Under the pieces are notes generated by a model. The model saw nothing but the letters and a program-made list of their open reading frames with translations. It was not told where the DNA came from and ran no database searches. From Galerina marginata (taxonomy: Eukaryota; Basidiomycota; Agaricomycetes; Agaricales; Galerinaceae), in the NCBI GenBank assembly GCA_023014335.1, contig JAECYW010000013.1, positions 186,001 through 250,000 of the forward strand: a stretch of DNA of 64,000 bases, in the 5' to 3' direction. How positions within the stretch are numbered: position 1 is the first letter of the stretch; every line of letters starts with the position of its first letter. Positions 51,019-62,300 of this stretch are shown here, one piece after another. The position numbers were made by a program, and so were the translations under genes.

Positions 51019-52098
51019 CTAGGGGGGATGGTCAAAAATAAGGAAGTGGTTGAAAAGAACAGCAAGGCGTGGTAAGAGGTCTAATCCCAAATTTGAATGT
51101 TGAAGGGAAGAAATGGCAGGGGAGGAAAGAGAAGAGGCAAGATACCAAGAAAGCGGAGGAAGATAGGTTGAATTTAATGATAGAAGTTCAAAGGAATTAG
51201 ACAATGGGATTTGAGGAGAACATATTTTGGGTAGTGGAGGATGTTCAGAAAGCGAAATTGGAAGTGGAGGTAAAAGAGCTGCAGAGGGAATTGAAGTAGA
51301 AGTAGAAACAACACTAGAAGCTAACAAAGAAAGGGGGCCAAGTAAAGGAGAATGCTGGGATGGAGGCGAGGCAGAAGGTGATTGACTGATTGACAATGAC
51401 ATCGATTGTGGAGGTAATGGTAAGAATTCAGATGAAATAAAAGGGTTTGAAGGAAGCGGAGAGTGTGAAACCGGAAACGAGGTCGTATTAACAGAATGCG
51501 GATTAAAAGAGAGGCCAGAAAATGGTCGAGAGAACGGAGCATGCAAAGAAAACGGCGGCATTGCGGCTGGTTGTATGCCAGACGCTTCGACAGGGATTTG
51601 AAAATTGAGGACAAAATGACCACCATCTCGTGCAAATGGAACATACTTCGGCAGTCGAGGTTCGGCGAGACGATCTTTGTGGGCGTAGATCATCCTAGGG
51701 GTACGACCAGCAAGCATGATTTGTTTCCCTTGAGAGATTGCCTTCGCGCATGAGAAAAAATGGTAAGGAGAGGATGGAACATGCCAACAGTCCCGGAGCC
51801 GGAAAACAATTGACGTTCCACCCGCAAAAGTACGAATATGCACGTCGCCGTAGCCTTCAACAAGAATATCATTACCGAAGGTTGTCCGATGCAGTTTGCG
51901 AGATGGTGTGTAGGTTGCAAAGAGAGTGCGGTCGTTGACTACGTGCGAAGGGAGGGACAGGTCGACGACAAGATATTGAGGTGCCGTACGTGCTGTTCCA
52001 GCCAGAGGTGGGTTCTCTTGAACTTTGCGACGAGATGATGGTGCCTTAGGCTCCGGTTTGGTGGCCAGAGATTTTGTTGATAATCGTTTGGACGGCAT
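51019..52098 (-). CDS. Copia-type protease-like protein, active site lost
   Basis: 359 residues from the first in-frame ATG (MPSKRLSTKS). After a basic, Pro-rich N-terminus comes a stretch with the layout of the copia polyprotein around its aspartic protease: YLVVDLSLPSHVVNDRTLF, YTPSRKLHRTTFGND, VEGYGDVHI, FRLRDCWHVPSSPYHFFS, AISQGKQIML. In active copia proteases the first segment carries D-S-G-A; here the residues are D-L-S-L, so catalysis is unlikely. The C-terminal half is a Ser/Pro/Leu-rich low-complexity tail. No gag zinc knuckle was found. It is probably the single product of this non-autonomous element, possibly a structural or regulatory derivative. Family assignment is by layout only. 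Confidence 0.6.
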   Translation of the reverse strand: MPSKRLSTKSLATKPEPKAPSSRRKVQENPPLAGTARTAPQYLVVDLSLPSHVVNDRTLFATYTPSRKLHRTTFGNDILVEGYGDVHIRTFAGGTSIVFRLRDCWHVPSSPYHFFSCAKAISQGKQIMLAGRTPRMIYAHKDRLAEPRLPKYVPFARDGGHFVLNFQIPVEASGIQPAAMPPFSLHAPFSRPFSGLSFNPHSVNTTSFPVSHSPLPSNPFISSEFLPLPPQSMSLSISQSPSASPPSQHSPLLGPLSLLASSVVSTSTSIPSAALLPPLPISLSEHPPLPKICSPQIPLSNSFELLSLNSTYLPPLSWYLASSLSSPAISSLQHSNLGLDLLPRLAVLFNHFLIFDHPP

Positions 52099-52827
52099 AG
52101 CTAAAGGAATGGGGCGAGGTTGATGAAATTCAGACAGAAGAAAGTGGAATATATGCGCGTAAACAATAGAAACAAGAGAAAATTTGTGTTTGCGAATGCG
52201 AGGGAAAAACAAAATGGTCAAAAATGTTTGGTATGGATGAATGTATGCACCGGAAATACAGCAGGAAACTGCAAAGGCGCGAAAGAGGCAAAGTTTGTGG
52301 GGGGAGAAAGGCGAAGCGACAGAGATGTGACCAACGGAATGGCACAGAGTCGATGATTACGGTTGGCCCTTAGCAACCCGACTGCGTGAAAGCAGGAATT
52401 TGAAGAGGTGGTGCGCTCCTCGATTGCGAGATTGCGGTTTGCGCCCAGAACCCGACTGCAGATGCAGGAATGGAAGAAAAAGATTACGGTCGATGAGAGA
52501 ATCAACCCGACTGCACTTCTGAAAGGCAGGAGCACGACGAAAGTACGGGAATGAGGCCGCAGGGTCGGCAAGTGATAAGATAAGGTCGGTACGCTTCTCG
52601 GATGATGGTGAGATTGCGGTTTTGCGTCCAAAACCCGATTGCAAATGCAAGGAAGTTGAATAATTACGGTCGACAAAGAAGTCAACCCGACTGCGCTGTG
52701 GAAGGCAGGAGTGCACGACGAAGATACAGGAAAACGGTGCTGCAAGGTCGGCAAAAGTGAAAGCTGTCAAGGTCCAGAAGACGCGTAGATGCGCGTTGAA
52801 AAAATCGTCTATGCTGTAGTCGCGTCG

Positions 52828-52839
52828 GGGCCCATAACC
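52828..52839 (-). other. Primer-binding site, initiator tRNA-Met half
   Basis: Directly inside the 5' LTR. On the plus strand the 12 bases read GGGCCCATAACC, close to the anticodon stem-loop of initiator tRNA-Met (GGGCUCAUAACC in yeast). Annealing to that internal tRNA half, rather than to its 3' end, is known in Drosophila copia and yeast Ty5. Confidence 0.75.
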
Positions 52840-52991
52840 TGTAGACAAGCGGAGCAGGGAGACGAGACACGCGGGCAGTGCGAATGGATTGAGCGATAGA
52901 GACGACGAGTACAGAGTGACTACGTATATACGAGGAGGCGTGACCGTGGCCGGAAACCACCGAGGTCGTCACCACAGGACTAAGTCCAACA
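52840..52991 (-). repeat. 5' LTR (152 bp)
   Basis: The identical partner of 50672-50823. On the minus strand it starts TGTTGGACTTAGTCC and ends CTTGTCTACA. It should hold the element promoter. No clear TATA box was noted beyond TATATACG on the plus strand near 52925. Confidence 0.88.
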
Positions 52992-53069
52992 ACGCCGGCG
53001 CCGAGGTCTTTGGGCTGCCTGTAGAGCTCCGTGAGGACGTAGATGGCGGCTTGGCCGAGGGCGATATGC

Positions 53070-54156
53070 GTCGGCAATCTCTGTGCGCTCTATCCTCAGA
53101 TTGTACCGACTGCACATGTTAGGCACGTCCCGTGTTTCATGCGTTTTGGGCTGGCTACAGCGGATCGCGTTCTACCGGAGCCCATTTCGAAAACGACTGA
53201 GCTAAGCTGACGACGGATAAATCCATTCCCCCATCTCGCGTCGCCTTGACAAATCGCCTCAAACTCCCACTGTAATTTATTTTACAGAGTTAAGACAGTC
53301 GTTTCACTCACGGACCCTGTTTCTTATTGTTAAGTTCTTCATTCTTCATTCTCTTTCACCTCTCCCCAACTCTCTGACTCATTTCAATGCATTTTCATTT
53401 CCTTATTCGATTTTTTTGTTCTCCACTTCCCCTCCTCTTCCTTTCACATTTGTTCTTCAAATTCCGATGTATTTACACTATTTAAATCCCCCTGTATCGT
53501 CGTCTACCTCCGGTCAATTGCACTCCCAGATTAACCTCCAAAAACTCGTCCAATTATCTCGATCCTTTGCTCTCGGTTGTCTTTGTTGTTTGCATCACCT
53601 GCCCCGGCTCTCACTTTTTTCGGCCGTGGCGATTGCGACTGCACATCGCGAGTGCACCAGGGGAGTATGGGGCTGGCACTGCCAGAGTTTCTCTGTGTGT
53701 ACACTACTTGTCGACTGTCTCCACTACCCGATTGGTGGGGTACACGTGGGGCGATACATTTTCTTTTCCGTACAGTCTTACATTTAAGAAATATTTTAGA
53801 CAATCTAATTTTTTTGGATAAAGTTTGCATTCTATCATATTGAAAAAAATGTATCAACTTTGTCTTTTGTTCTCTTTTCTTATTCAGGGAAATTTAAAAT
53901 ATGTGAAGGCTGAAAATTTCGACAGAATGAAACATTTAAGGAGAATCTCACGTAGAAATAGACTTGTGTCAAATGAATCTTTTTACCTCGCCTAAAATTG
54001 ACAATATGTATTTTCCTTTTTGTATCCCTTACCTGCCGAAATATTTGACATTTTATGGACATTTCACGGAGAAGAAAAAGCGTCTAAAATTTTAACAAGC
54101 TAGATACTATTTTACTCGGATTTTAGCTACTTTGAAATAGTCCCGTGCCAGCAGTG
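53070..54156 (-). repeat. Right inverted arm of the 8.4 kb element
   Basis: The reverse complement of about 45750-46960. The outer 500 bp are almost unchanged between arms, including the ATTTGACATTTTATGG and GGTACACGTGGGGCGATAC segments. The inner part has indels. Transcription through both arms would give a long hairpin RNA. Confidence 0.8.
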
Positions 54157-54215
54157 TGTTTGAAAACGACAGTCATTGATCGTTATCTTTATATCTATTT
54201 TCAACTTCTACCACC
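54157..54215 (+). promoter_or_regulatory. HPT1: Remnant of the RPC53/HPT1 divergent promoter
   Basis: Only 59 bp lie between the transposon end and the HPT1 ATG, and 56 bp (45694-45749) between the other end and the RPC53 ATG. The ancestral intergenic region was therefore about 112 bp after removing one TGT. It contains an AT-rich TCTTTATATCTATTTTC stretch 22-38 bp before the ATG and a good Kozak-like context CCACCATGGC. Confidence 0.6.
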
Positions 54216-55315
54216 ATGGCCAACGAAGTCCAGTACTGGCATGTCACCTACAACGATATCCACAACCTCATTCGCCAATCTACTCCGAAAATTGCCACAG
54301 AATTCAACCCTGACTTGCTAATTGCGATTGGTGTGTTCTAAAATCTATCGTTGAATTACCCACCTAAACTCTTCGATCTAGGTGGAGGGTCAGTCCTATA
54401 GCCCTGCATATCATTCATTAATTCAAGGCTGCATATATATCAACCTAGTGGATTCTTCCCTGCTCGCGTGATGGTGACTTGCCTTCGTAGATCTCTTTCT
54501 AAGTACTCAACGATGGTGCTTAAAGCGAACTTTCTTGCGTGAACAAACCCTGAACAAGAGTCTTCAAATTCAAGCAATTGGCCTCTCCCTTTACGAGCCG
54601 GTTGAAGGGGCGACTGCAGAACAGCTTGGTAATGAAGTCATTCGAACGCAGTGGCTGTGATTATTTTTTATGCATTCCTCGCGTATTTTTCTGACCTTTT
54701 TTCAAAATTAGCGGCCCAGATTCGGGAAAGCTACTACTCGGCAAGCGCAACCTGATTGTTGTGGGTGGCTCTTACATATTTTTTAAAATCATTTTCGTCA
54801 GATTTTCTAGGATGAAGTTGATGATACTCGCAAAACCTTACAGTATGTATCTTCCACCTCAGTCGACATCGTGGAAGGCCTAAACTAATTTTTATCAGCT
54901 ATGCGTTGTCTGAATTGAAAAAGGACGTCGAAACAGAACTCTTATCTTATCCTGAAGAACAACGTGAAGCGTTGCGTTCTGCAACTCATTTTGGGATTTT
55001 TGTTGTCCACAACAAATTAAAATCAAAGCTGGCTGAACTACCCTCTGGCACGCCGTATGTTCTTCTCCCTTTATGATTCTCCTATAGCTAAAACCACCAA
55101 TAGCTATTTCGCTGGGGAAGAGGTTGGGGATGTCTGGTAAAGTTTTCTAAAATGACAAACCTCCCAACCTCTAATCCCTTCTAGGTTGAACTACCCCTGG
55201 GAAGCAATGTAAGCACCTGTAGATCTTTACCTTAGTTACTATTGACCTTCTTCTCTAAAGAGATATTGGGCATCATGACATCCGCGCGGCAGCTGATAGA
55301 CAAAACGCCCAATAA
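54216..55315 (+). CDS. HPT1: Purine (hypoxanthine/xanthine-guanine) phosphoribosyltransferase
   Basis: Ten exons: 54216-54330, 54382-54388, 54449-54473, 54526-54656, 54712-54760, 54811-54842, 54899-55054, 55104-55136, 55185-55208 and 55261-55315. They give 208 residues. It salvages purine bases with PRPP. Matches to the yeast Hpt1/Xpt1 layout: YNDIHNLIRQ, DLLIAIGGGGFFPARV, IGLSLYEP, EVIRTQW, the PRPP loop VDEVDDTRKTLHYALSEL, FGIFVVHNK and YPWEA. Exon 2 is a 7 nt micro-exon, without which the GGGG run is lost. I cannot say from sequence whether hypoxanthine or xanthine is preferred. An 8.4 kb transposon begins 59 bp upstream. Confidence 0.92.
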
Positions 55316-56327
55316 TGTAGAACATTTACAATAAGATCTTGATTACCGACCACAATAGAAAGTAAGAATCCATTTGCTTCTTGCTTCTTTTTTTCTTCTC
55401 TCGTGTACTGATACTGATTTGCAGATGTTTTAATCCAATAATGACCGGATTTCAGTGTACAAGACAGAATTATATCTGTATTATCTGTATTAAAAGAAAA
55501 AAAAACAGAGGTCATATGGTGCCAATTTCAATGACTCAGGCTATCACTCCGTCCATGAAACTCCAAGTCCCTTGAAAGTTCATATTGCTTACAGGTTTGA
55601 TTTTCTCGCTGCTTTATTTATATGTTGATTACTTTTGCACAGATAATCTATGGGGAGTTGGTCTATTTCCAATCACTTCGGCATCGTGTCCCATTTATAA
55701 ATGTATTTTTTCCACCTCGGTGCACACTCCCCGCTTCGCTGGCACCCAGGCAGCTCATTTTTGAAATGGAACCAGCGTAGGTTCTTCAGAAACACCAGCT
55801 GCAGGCCGATGTGAGTCGCTTACACGACACTTGAAGTGTTTAAGCTTACTCGTCGTAAATCTCATCCATTCATGTAGTCCATCGAAATGGTGATGACGGT
55901 AATCTTTGTGTCAATAAATCGGTACGTAAAACAGCAACGCCATTTCTTCCATTCTGCCCTGCTTTCAATTGGAGTCGGATATGAGTTCAGTTCAATCCTG
56001 AACCAGATCCATGGAAAGGCAAGCAACACCTTCCTATCTAGTTTCACCAACACATGTGATATGAGCTAGGAATATCGAAAACACGAACCTCTAGCCCCGA
56101 TAGACAGGTTGATGTAGTGATCGATTTTGAGGGAAATATCTTCTACCTATATCGATCTAAACAGTGTCGCTTGCAGGGTGGCTCGTGCACGAGCGCTTAA
56201 TTTGAGTTTTGGTAGGCGTGGGTACTGCTCAGTCATTACGGCCGTCGCCGCTGTTAATCATAGGCGCGATAAGGTAGATCCCTTCTTAACTTTTACCCCC
56301 CGTTACTTACTGAAGGCTCCTGAAGCA
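55316..56327. other. Intergenic or possible 5' exons of the giant ATPase gene
   Basis: About 1 kb, mixed composition. An acceptor-like CTTGCAG ends at 56176, and the following frame is open into the giant gene without an ATG until 56328, so an upstream coding exon is possible. I could not identify one. No RNA gene or repeat seen. Confidence 0.4.
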
Positions 56328-59300
56328 ATGGACCGCGACAAAGTTCGAACAGCCAGGCTGAACAAAGTTTTCTCCATGATTCTGTCGGGTACTACTCTCA
56401 TAAATCCTCACAATGGTCCGCTCTTCCTCGAGGCTTTGTATACACATCCGACCCCTGTCGATTGCATTGGCAGAATGGCAGCGAGCGACATCGGGTTGTC
56501 CGCATTCAAGAGCGCCATACGTTATGACCTTTCTATCAAATTCATGAATACCCATGCATCCGCAGTCCTTCAGTATCTTCAAGCCCCAGATCTGAAAGCC
56601 ATCAACAACGGGGATTTTCTCAACAGTGTTTTGATGAATATCGTTGACCCTCCCATTTTCTGGATGGAGTTTAGGAAAGCCTTTCTGAGGGGTCAGCTGG
56701 AGGAAAGTGCAACCTTATCGTTTGGGTGGCTTTTGCTGCATCTTTGCAGCCTGTCATCCGATCAAGCCAGTTTATATCGAGAAGACAATGATATGACTAT
56801 AATCCTAAACACTTTGCTTTCTTCTCCCAACCCCAAACTCCAAGGATTCGGTACGAAAATCAAGGAAGTTCTTGACACAGCCCTGCCCGATACCAACATA
56901 GCCGTCCCCGGTGCTGGACCAGGTGGCAGACACGACAACGATTTCCCTGACTTCCGCAAGATTTCCATCCTTCCCACAGGAGAAGAATTGGGATCGAAGG
57001 ACCCTCCTTTCTTGAGACCCTCGAATGTGTTGGAAGATCCAGCAAACGAATCTTCCCGTGTCGCTATTCATTTAGATAACCAATTCCGACTTCTTCGTGA
57101 GGACATGATCTATGAAATGAGGGAGGAGCTACAAATAGCTACTGGCACAAAGAAGGGGCGTCACAAAGGAACGAAGATCAAAGGCTTGAAATTGCAGGAT
57201 TTCGACTGCGGTGACGACAGGAAGCGTCCGATGTTCGGCTTGGTCTGCGTGTGCAGCGAAGACTTTCAAGAAATGAAGAAGATAACAGAGCATCAACGTC
57301 GAAAAGTCTATCTCGAATCCAATAAACGTCAGTTTTTTAAGCATCAGTCAATGGCCTGCCTCTTCGCTGGTAAGGAGATCATAGGATTTCCCACCATTAA
57401 CCGTGACGAAGATCGGTTGGCCAAGAATCCGCCCGAAATCGTACTCCAATTTGAGAATGCGGAGAGCACGCAGATAGCCCTTCGCAGACTCAAGGCGGAG
57501 GAGGATATCGTGCTCATTCAAATTGACACTGCTGTTTATGCATACGAGCCCGTTCTGAAAGGACTTCAGCAGGCGACCACACTTCCTTTATCCTCCGAGC
57601 TGTTGCTTTGGAAAGCAGGCGACATACTAGAAGAAATATCTGAAGGAATCCCGTCGGTGGTACACACTCTACGTAATAATCCGCAAGCCAATTTGAAGAA
57701 TGTTTTGGGCACTGCGATTGACATCAAACTGGACACATCACAAGCTGCATCCCTTGTTTCTGGCCTTACCCAGAAAGTGTCCTTGATTCAAGGTCCACCT
57801 GGTATGTTGCACTTGCGTCGCATTTTTAGACACTTATGCATCTCCCATCTTCCAGGCACGGGGAAATCTTTCATTGGTGCTCTAATAGCGAAGGCTATCC
57901 ATGATCTTACACAGCGGACAATCCTTGTTGTCTGTTATACAAACCATGCTTTAGACGACATCCTAACTGGTCTCCTGGATATTGGCATCCCTGAAACAAG
58001 TATGTTGCGTCTGGGTGGCAAGTCCACGACCCGAACCGAGCCATTAACGATTTCAAATCAACCCAGAGGGCCTTCTCGCAGCCAAACCGAATGGTCTATC
58101 ATCGATGAATTAAAGGGACAATTGGCAAGTCTGCGTCGCAACGTGGAGCATTCGTTTAAACGATACATGGCATCATCCAAAGCACCTTTATCAGATATTC
58201 TCGATTATCTCGAAATAGAAGGACCGGAATATTTTGATGCGTTTCGCTTACCCGAGAGCGAAGACGGGATGTCTTTTGTGGGAGAAAATGGGAAGGCGGC
58301 GGGACCAGATTACCTCATCAATCGATGGGCTCGTGGAGGAGACGCTGGTAGCTTTGCAGAAGCTTTCACGTCTTCCGATATATGGAAGCTCACCCCCAAG
58401 GACCGGACTCTCCATTGGAACAGCTGGAAAGAGGCGTTACTTCAGGAGGCTATTCAAGAAGTTTCTGCCAATGCCGAGGAATACAACCGCTGCTGTCAGA
58501 GGCTTAACCGTGCCTTTAGTTCTGCCACGGCAAACATCCTTCGAAGTAAGCGTATCGTAGGTTGCACAACAACCGCTGCTGCAAAGTATCGTGAAGAAAT
58601 CCAAGTTTTCAACCCCGATGTTCTGCTGGTTGAAGAGGCAGGTGAAATACTTGAAAGTCATGTCCTGACTTCGTTGGGCCCAGAAACGTCGCAGATGATT
58701 TTGATTGGCGACCACAAGTAGGTGAACTGTGTGTTTTTTCTCCATTTATTCATACTTTCTTCTTCAGGCAACTTCGACCAAAAGTCAACCATTACCTCCT
58801 AACGGTCGAAAAAGGCGATGGATATGACCTGAACCGTTCGCTCTTTGAACGGTTAATCCTGAAGGACTACCCCCACACCAGTCTATCTCAACAGCATCGC
58901 ATGCGCCCTGAAATATCTTCTTTGATACGACATCTTACCTATCCAGAGCTCATCGACGCTCCAAAAACCAAGAACCGCCCTAATCTTCTAGGTGTGCAGG
59001 ACAACATTGTTTTCATCCATCACGAACACCTGGAGGACGAGGACACACATCTGGCTGAGCGACGTGAAATGGCGTCGACATCTTCGAAACAAAATTCTTT
59101 CGAAGTACATATGATTTTGAAGATAGTCAAATATCTCGCACAGCAAGGATATGGGACCAACCAGCTAGTCGTATTGACACCTTACCTCGGCCAACTGCAC
59201 AAGCTGCGAGAGATTTTAAGGGAAGATACTGACCCTGTTTTAAATGATCTCGACTCCTATGAATTAGTTCGAGCTGGTTTGCTTAGCCCTATTGATGCGA

Positions 59301-62300
59301 AGCTCGCTCGGAAACCGCTTCGCCTAGCTACCATAGGTATGCTCCATTCTTGGATGTTGCCACTCAAAGTCTCACATCTTGATAACTCCATCTATGGCAT
59401 CTTATTCTAGACAACTATCAGGGAGAAGAAAGCGACATCGTCATTGTTTCTCTTACCAGGAGTAACGCGAAATGCGACATAGGCTTTATGTTCGCACCAG
59501 AACGACTTAATGTTTTGCTCTCTCGTGCTCGAAATGCTCTTATCATGTTGGGCAATGCGACCACGTTTAAAAACGCTCGAAAAGGGAAAGAACTTTGGGG
59601 AAGTCTCTTTGATTTATTGGGGCACGAAAATCATATATACCAAGGGTTTCCAGTAAAATGCGAGCGACATCCTCATACGAAGGCCATTCTTTCACAAGCA
59701 GTTGATTTTGACTCGATGTGTCCAGATGGAGGTTGCACAGTATCCTGGTAATTATGTTACATCACCCGTCTTCTTTGCATGAGCTCATTAATCACCAGCG
59801 GAACTCTTCTTTCATGTGGCCTACATGTCTGCCCATCCCGATGCCACCAGTTAGCCGATCACTCTAAAATACCGTGCAAGGAAATGATGCCTTCCAAATG
59901 CCCTGATGGACATCCACAGAGTTGGATGTGTAGCAAAGGTCCTCCTATGACATGTAATAAATGTGAACGTACGAAGAAGCTCGCAAAACAAAAACAGCAA
60001 GAAGACCTAGCAGCCCAGGCACGGCGCGATGCAGAGCAAAAGGCACACCTGGATCGTATGGATGCTCTGAATGCTCAGATAGTTGAAGCAGCGCGTTTAC
60101 AGCAGGATGCTCGGCTATCCCAAGAGCGAGCAAATGCAATCAAGCAAAAGGAAAACGATCTCGCATTTTTAAGAGCATCTCAGTCCGCATTTTCTACCCA
60201 TCATCTTCCACCAGTTTCCATCGGCCCCGACCCCAGCTTAATAGATGGAAGTAATACTTTAAACACTCCTTTAGGAGGCCAGATTGCACCAGGACTAGCT
60301 GTGACTGGCGGAAGTGTCCAAGCTGCAGGCGGCCAGAGCGTTACGGCCACCTTGAATTCCTCTAAACCTTCCTTACTGAGCAAGATGTGGGATGCCGTTG
60401 CTACGATCAACCCGTTGGCCAGTTTACAGAAGCCAGTCAATCAGCAGCAAGCGACTGGCAAACCTCTCAAGAAGCTGGAACAATCGCCGTCTCAACTGGA
60501 ATGGAAACGTCAGAAAAACATCGAGGGTGCGCAAAATGACGCCATCGACGCCATTATGGAAATGACTGGACTCGAAATTGTGAAGAATCAAGTCCTCGGT
60601 ATCAAGGCGAAGATAGACACAAGCATTCGACAGAATGCTTCCCTCAAACGCGAACGGTTCAATGTAGTTTTGCTCGGAAATCCTGGAACAGGTATGTCCG
60701 CAGCCTTTATACTTTGATTACTTTAACGAGGCCACGTTCAGGAAAAACCACCATCGCCCGACAGTACGCAAAATTTCTAGCGTCTGTAAATGCCATACCA
60801 GGAAATACATTTGTGGAGACGACTGGTGCACGACTGGCGCAAGGCTCCGTCAGCTCCGCGGAAAAGCTTCTGGAGGGTGTGATCAAAGTGGGGGGCGGTG
60901 CCATTTTTATTGACGAGGCTTACCAACTCACGAGTGGGAACAACCCTGGAGGTCCCGCAGTCCTTGACTTTCTTCTCGCAGAAATGGAGAATAACATTGG
61001 AACCCTTGTTTTCGTCTTAGCCGGCTACAACAAGGAAATGGAGAAATTCTTCGAGCATAATCCAGGTCTCAAGAGTCGCGTTCCTTATCAGTTTCAATTC
61101 GCGGATTACGAAGACGAAGAACTAATGTGTATGTTCGAAGACATGATCAAAAAAGCATTCCAAGGGAGAATGAAGGTCGACAGTGGTGTCAGCGGATTAT
61201 ATGGCCGAATAGTCATTCGTCGTCTGGGCAGGCGGCGAGGACTTCCCGGGTTCGGCAATGCAAGAGATCTTGAAACTGTTTTTGCTCGAATCAGAGAGCG
61301 ACAAGCTGTCAGATTGACCAAAGAGCTCAAGGAAGGAAAGCAGGCCGATGATTTCTTCATGACTAGAGAGGATTTCATCGGACCAGATCCTTCCACTGCT
61401 GTTCGAGAGAGCAAGGAGTGGACCGCCCTCAAGGAATTGACTGGGCTTAAGATGGTCAAAGATTCTATCCAAAGTCTCTTCGACCTAATCGAAGAAAACT
61501 TTCAGCGAGAATTACGTGAAGAGCGTCCGATGGACCTATCGTTGAATCGAGTTTTCCTCGGTTCTCCTGGGACTGGAAAAACAACTGTAGCAAAGCTGTA
61601 CGGCAAAATTCTCGCGGACATGGGCCTCCTCAGTAACGGCGAGGGTAAACTTAATTATCCTGGTCATAGATGCCGCTAAATATTATTCCTTTTAGTGGTT
61701 GTGAAAAATCCGTCTGACTTTGTTGGAGCTGTTATTGGCGCATCAGAGGCCAATACAAAAGCAATCCTGGCTAACACTGTCGGAAAAGTTTTGATCATCG
61801 ATGAGGTACATCCTTCACGCATGTCATGTAATTCTCACTAAAGGAAGATACAAGGCATATATGCTCTATGGCGGTGGAACGGGAAATGACCATGGTTCTG
61901 GGTCTAATCAGTTCAAAACCTCGGTAATTGATACCATCGTCGCTGAAGTTCAAAACGTTCCTGGCGAAGATCGTTGCGTGCTTCTTCTTGGATACAAAAG
62001 CCAGATGTTGGAAATGTTCCAGGTGTGTGAACTCTCTGACGTTGGTTTTCGCTTGCATGCTGAATTGAGTCATTATTCCAAAGAATGTCAATCCTGGATT
62101 ATCAAGACGGTTTAAAATTGAAGAAGCTTTCACCTTTGAGGACTTCAGCGACTCCGAATTGCTCACAATTCTGGAACTCAAGCTAACACAACAAGACCTC
62201 GATGCTACGGTTCCAGCCAAAAAAATTGCGATAGGATGCCTCACTCGAATGAGAAATCGCCCAAATTTTGGCAACGCAGGTGAAGTTGAGAATCTTATCA

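Larger units (their letters stand above)
50672..52991 (-). mobile_element. Complete 2.32 kb copia-like LTR element, non-autonomous
   Basis: Two 152 bp direct repeats, identical by eye, begin TG and end CA. They are flanked by the 5 bp target duplication ACGCC (50667-50671 and 52992-52996). Read on the minus strand, the 5' LTR is the right one. It is followed by a primer site matching the anticodon part of initiator tRNA-Met. A purine-rich tract precedes the 3' LTR. The only long frame (52098-51019) is a protease-like protein, and no RT, integrase or RNase H is present. Half-tRNA-iMet priming is known in copia-type elements. Identical LTRs mean a recent insertion. It is nested in the right arm of the 8.4 kb transposon. 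Confidence 0.88.
45750..54156. mobile_element. 8.4 kb inverted-repeat transposon with CACTG ends
   Basis: The left end CACTGCTGGCACGGGACTAT is the exact reverse complement of the right end (54137-54156). TGT flanks both sides (45747-45749 and 54157-54159). Near-identical inverted arms extend inward about 1.2 kb. Weaker inverted similarity continues to about 48050 on the left and 50290 on the right, so the whole element is an imperfect palindrome. CACT(A/G) ends with a 3 bp duplication point to the CACTA/CMC superfamily. I see no transposase, so it is probably non-autonomous. A MITE and an LTR element are nested in it. It lies between the start codons of RPC53 and the phosphoribosyltransferase gene. 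Confidence 0.8.

Noticed and set aside
56127..56327. 67 codons upstream of the giant protein ATG
   Set aside because: Open only from a TTG; contains a CTTGCAG acceptor, so at best part of an exon with an unknown upstream start.
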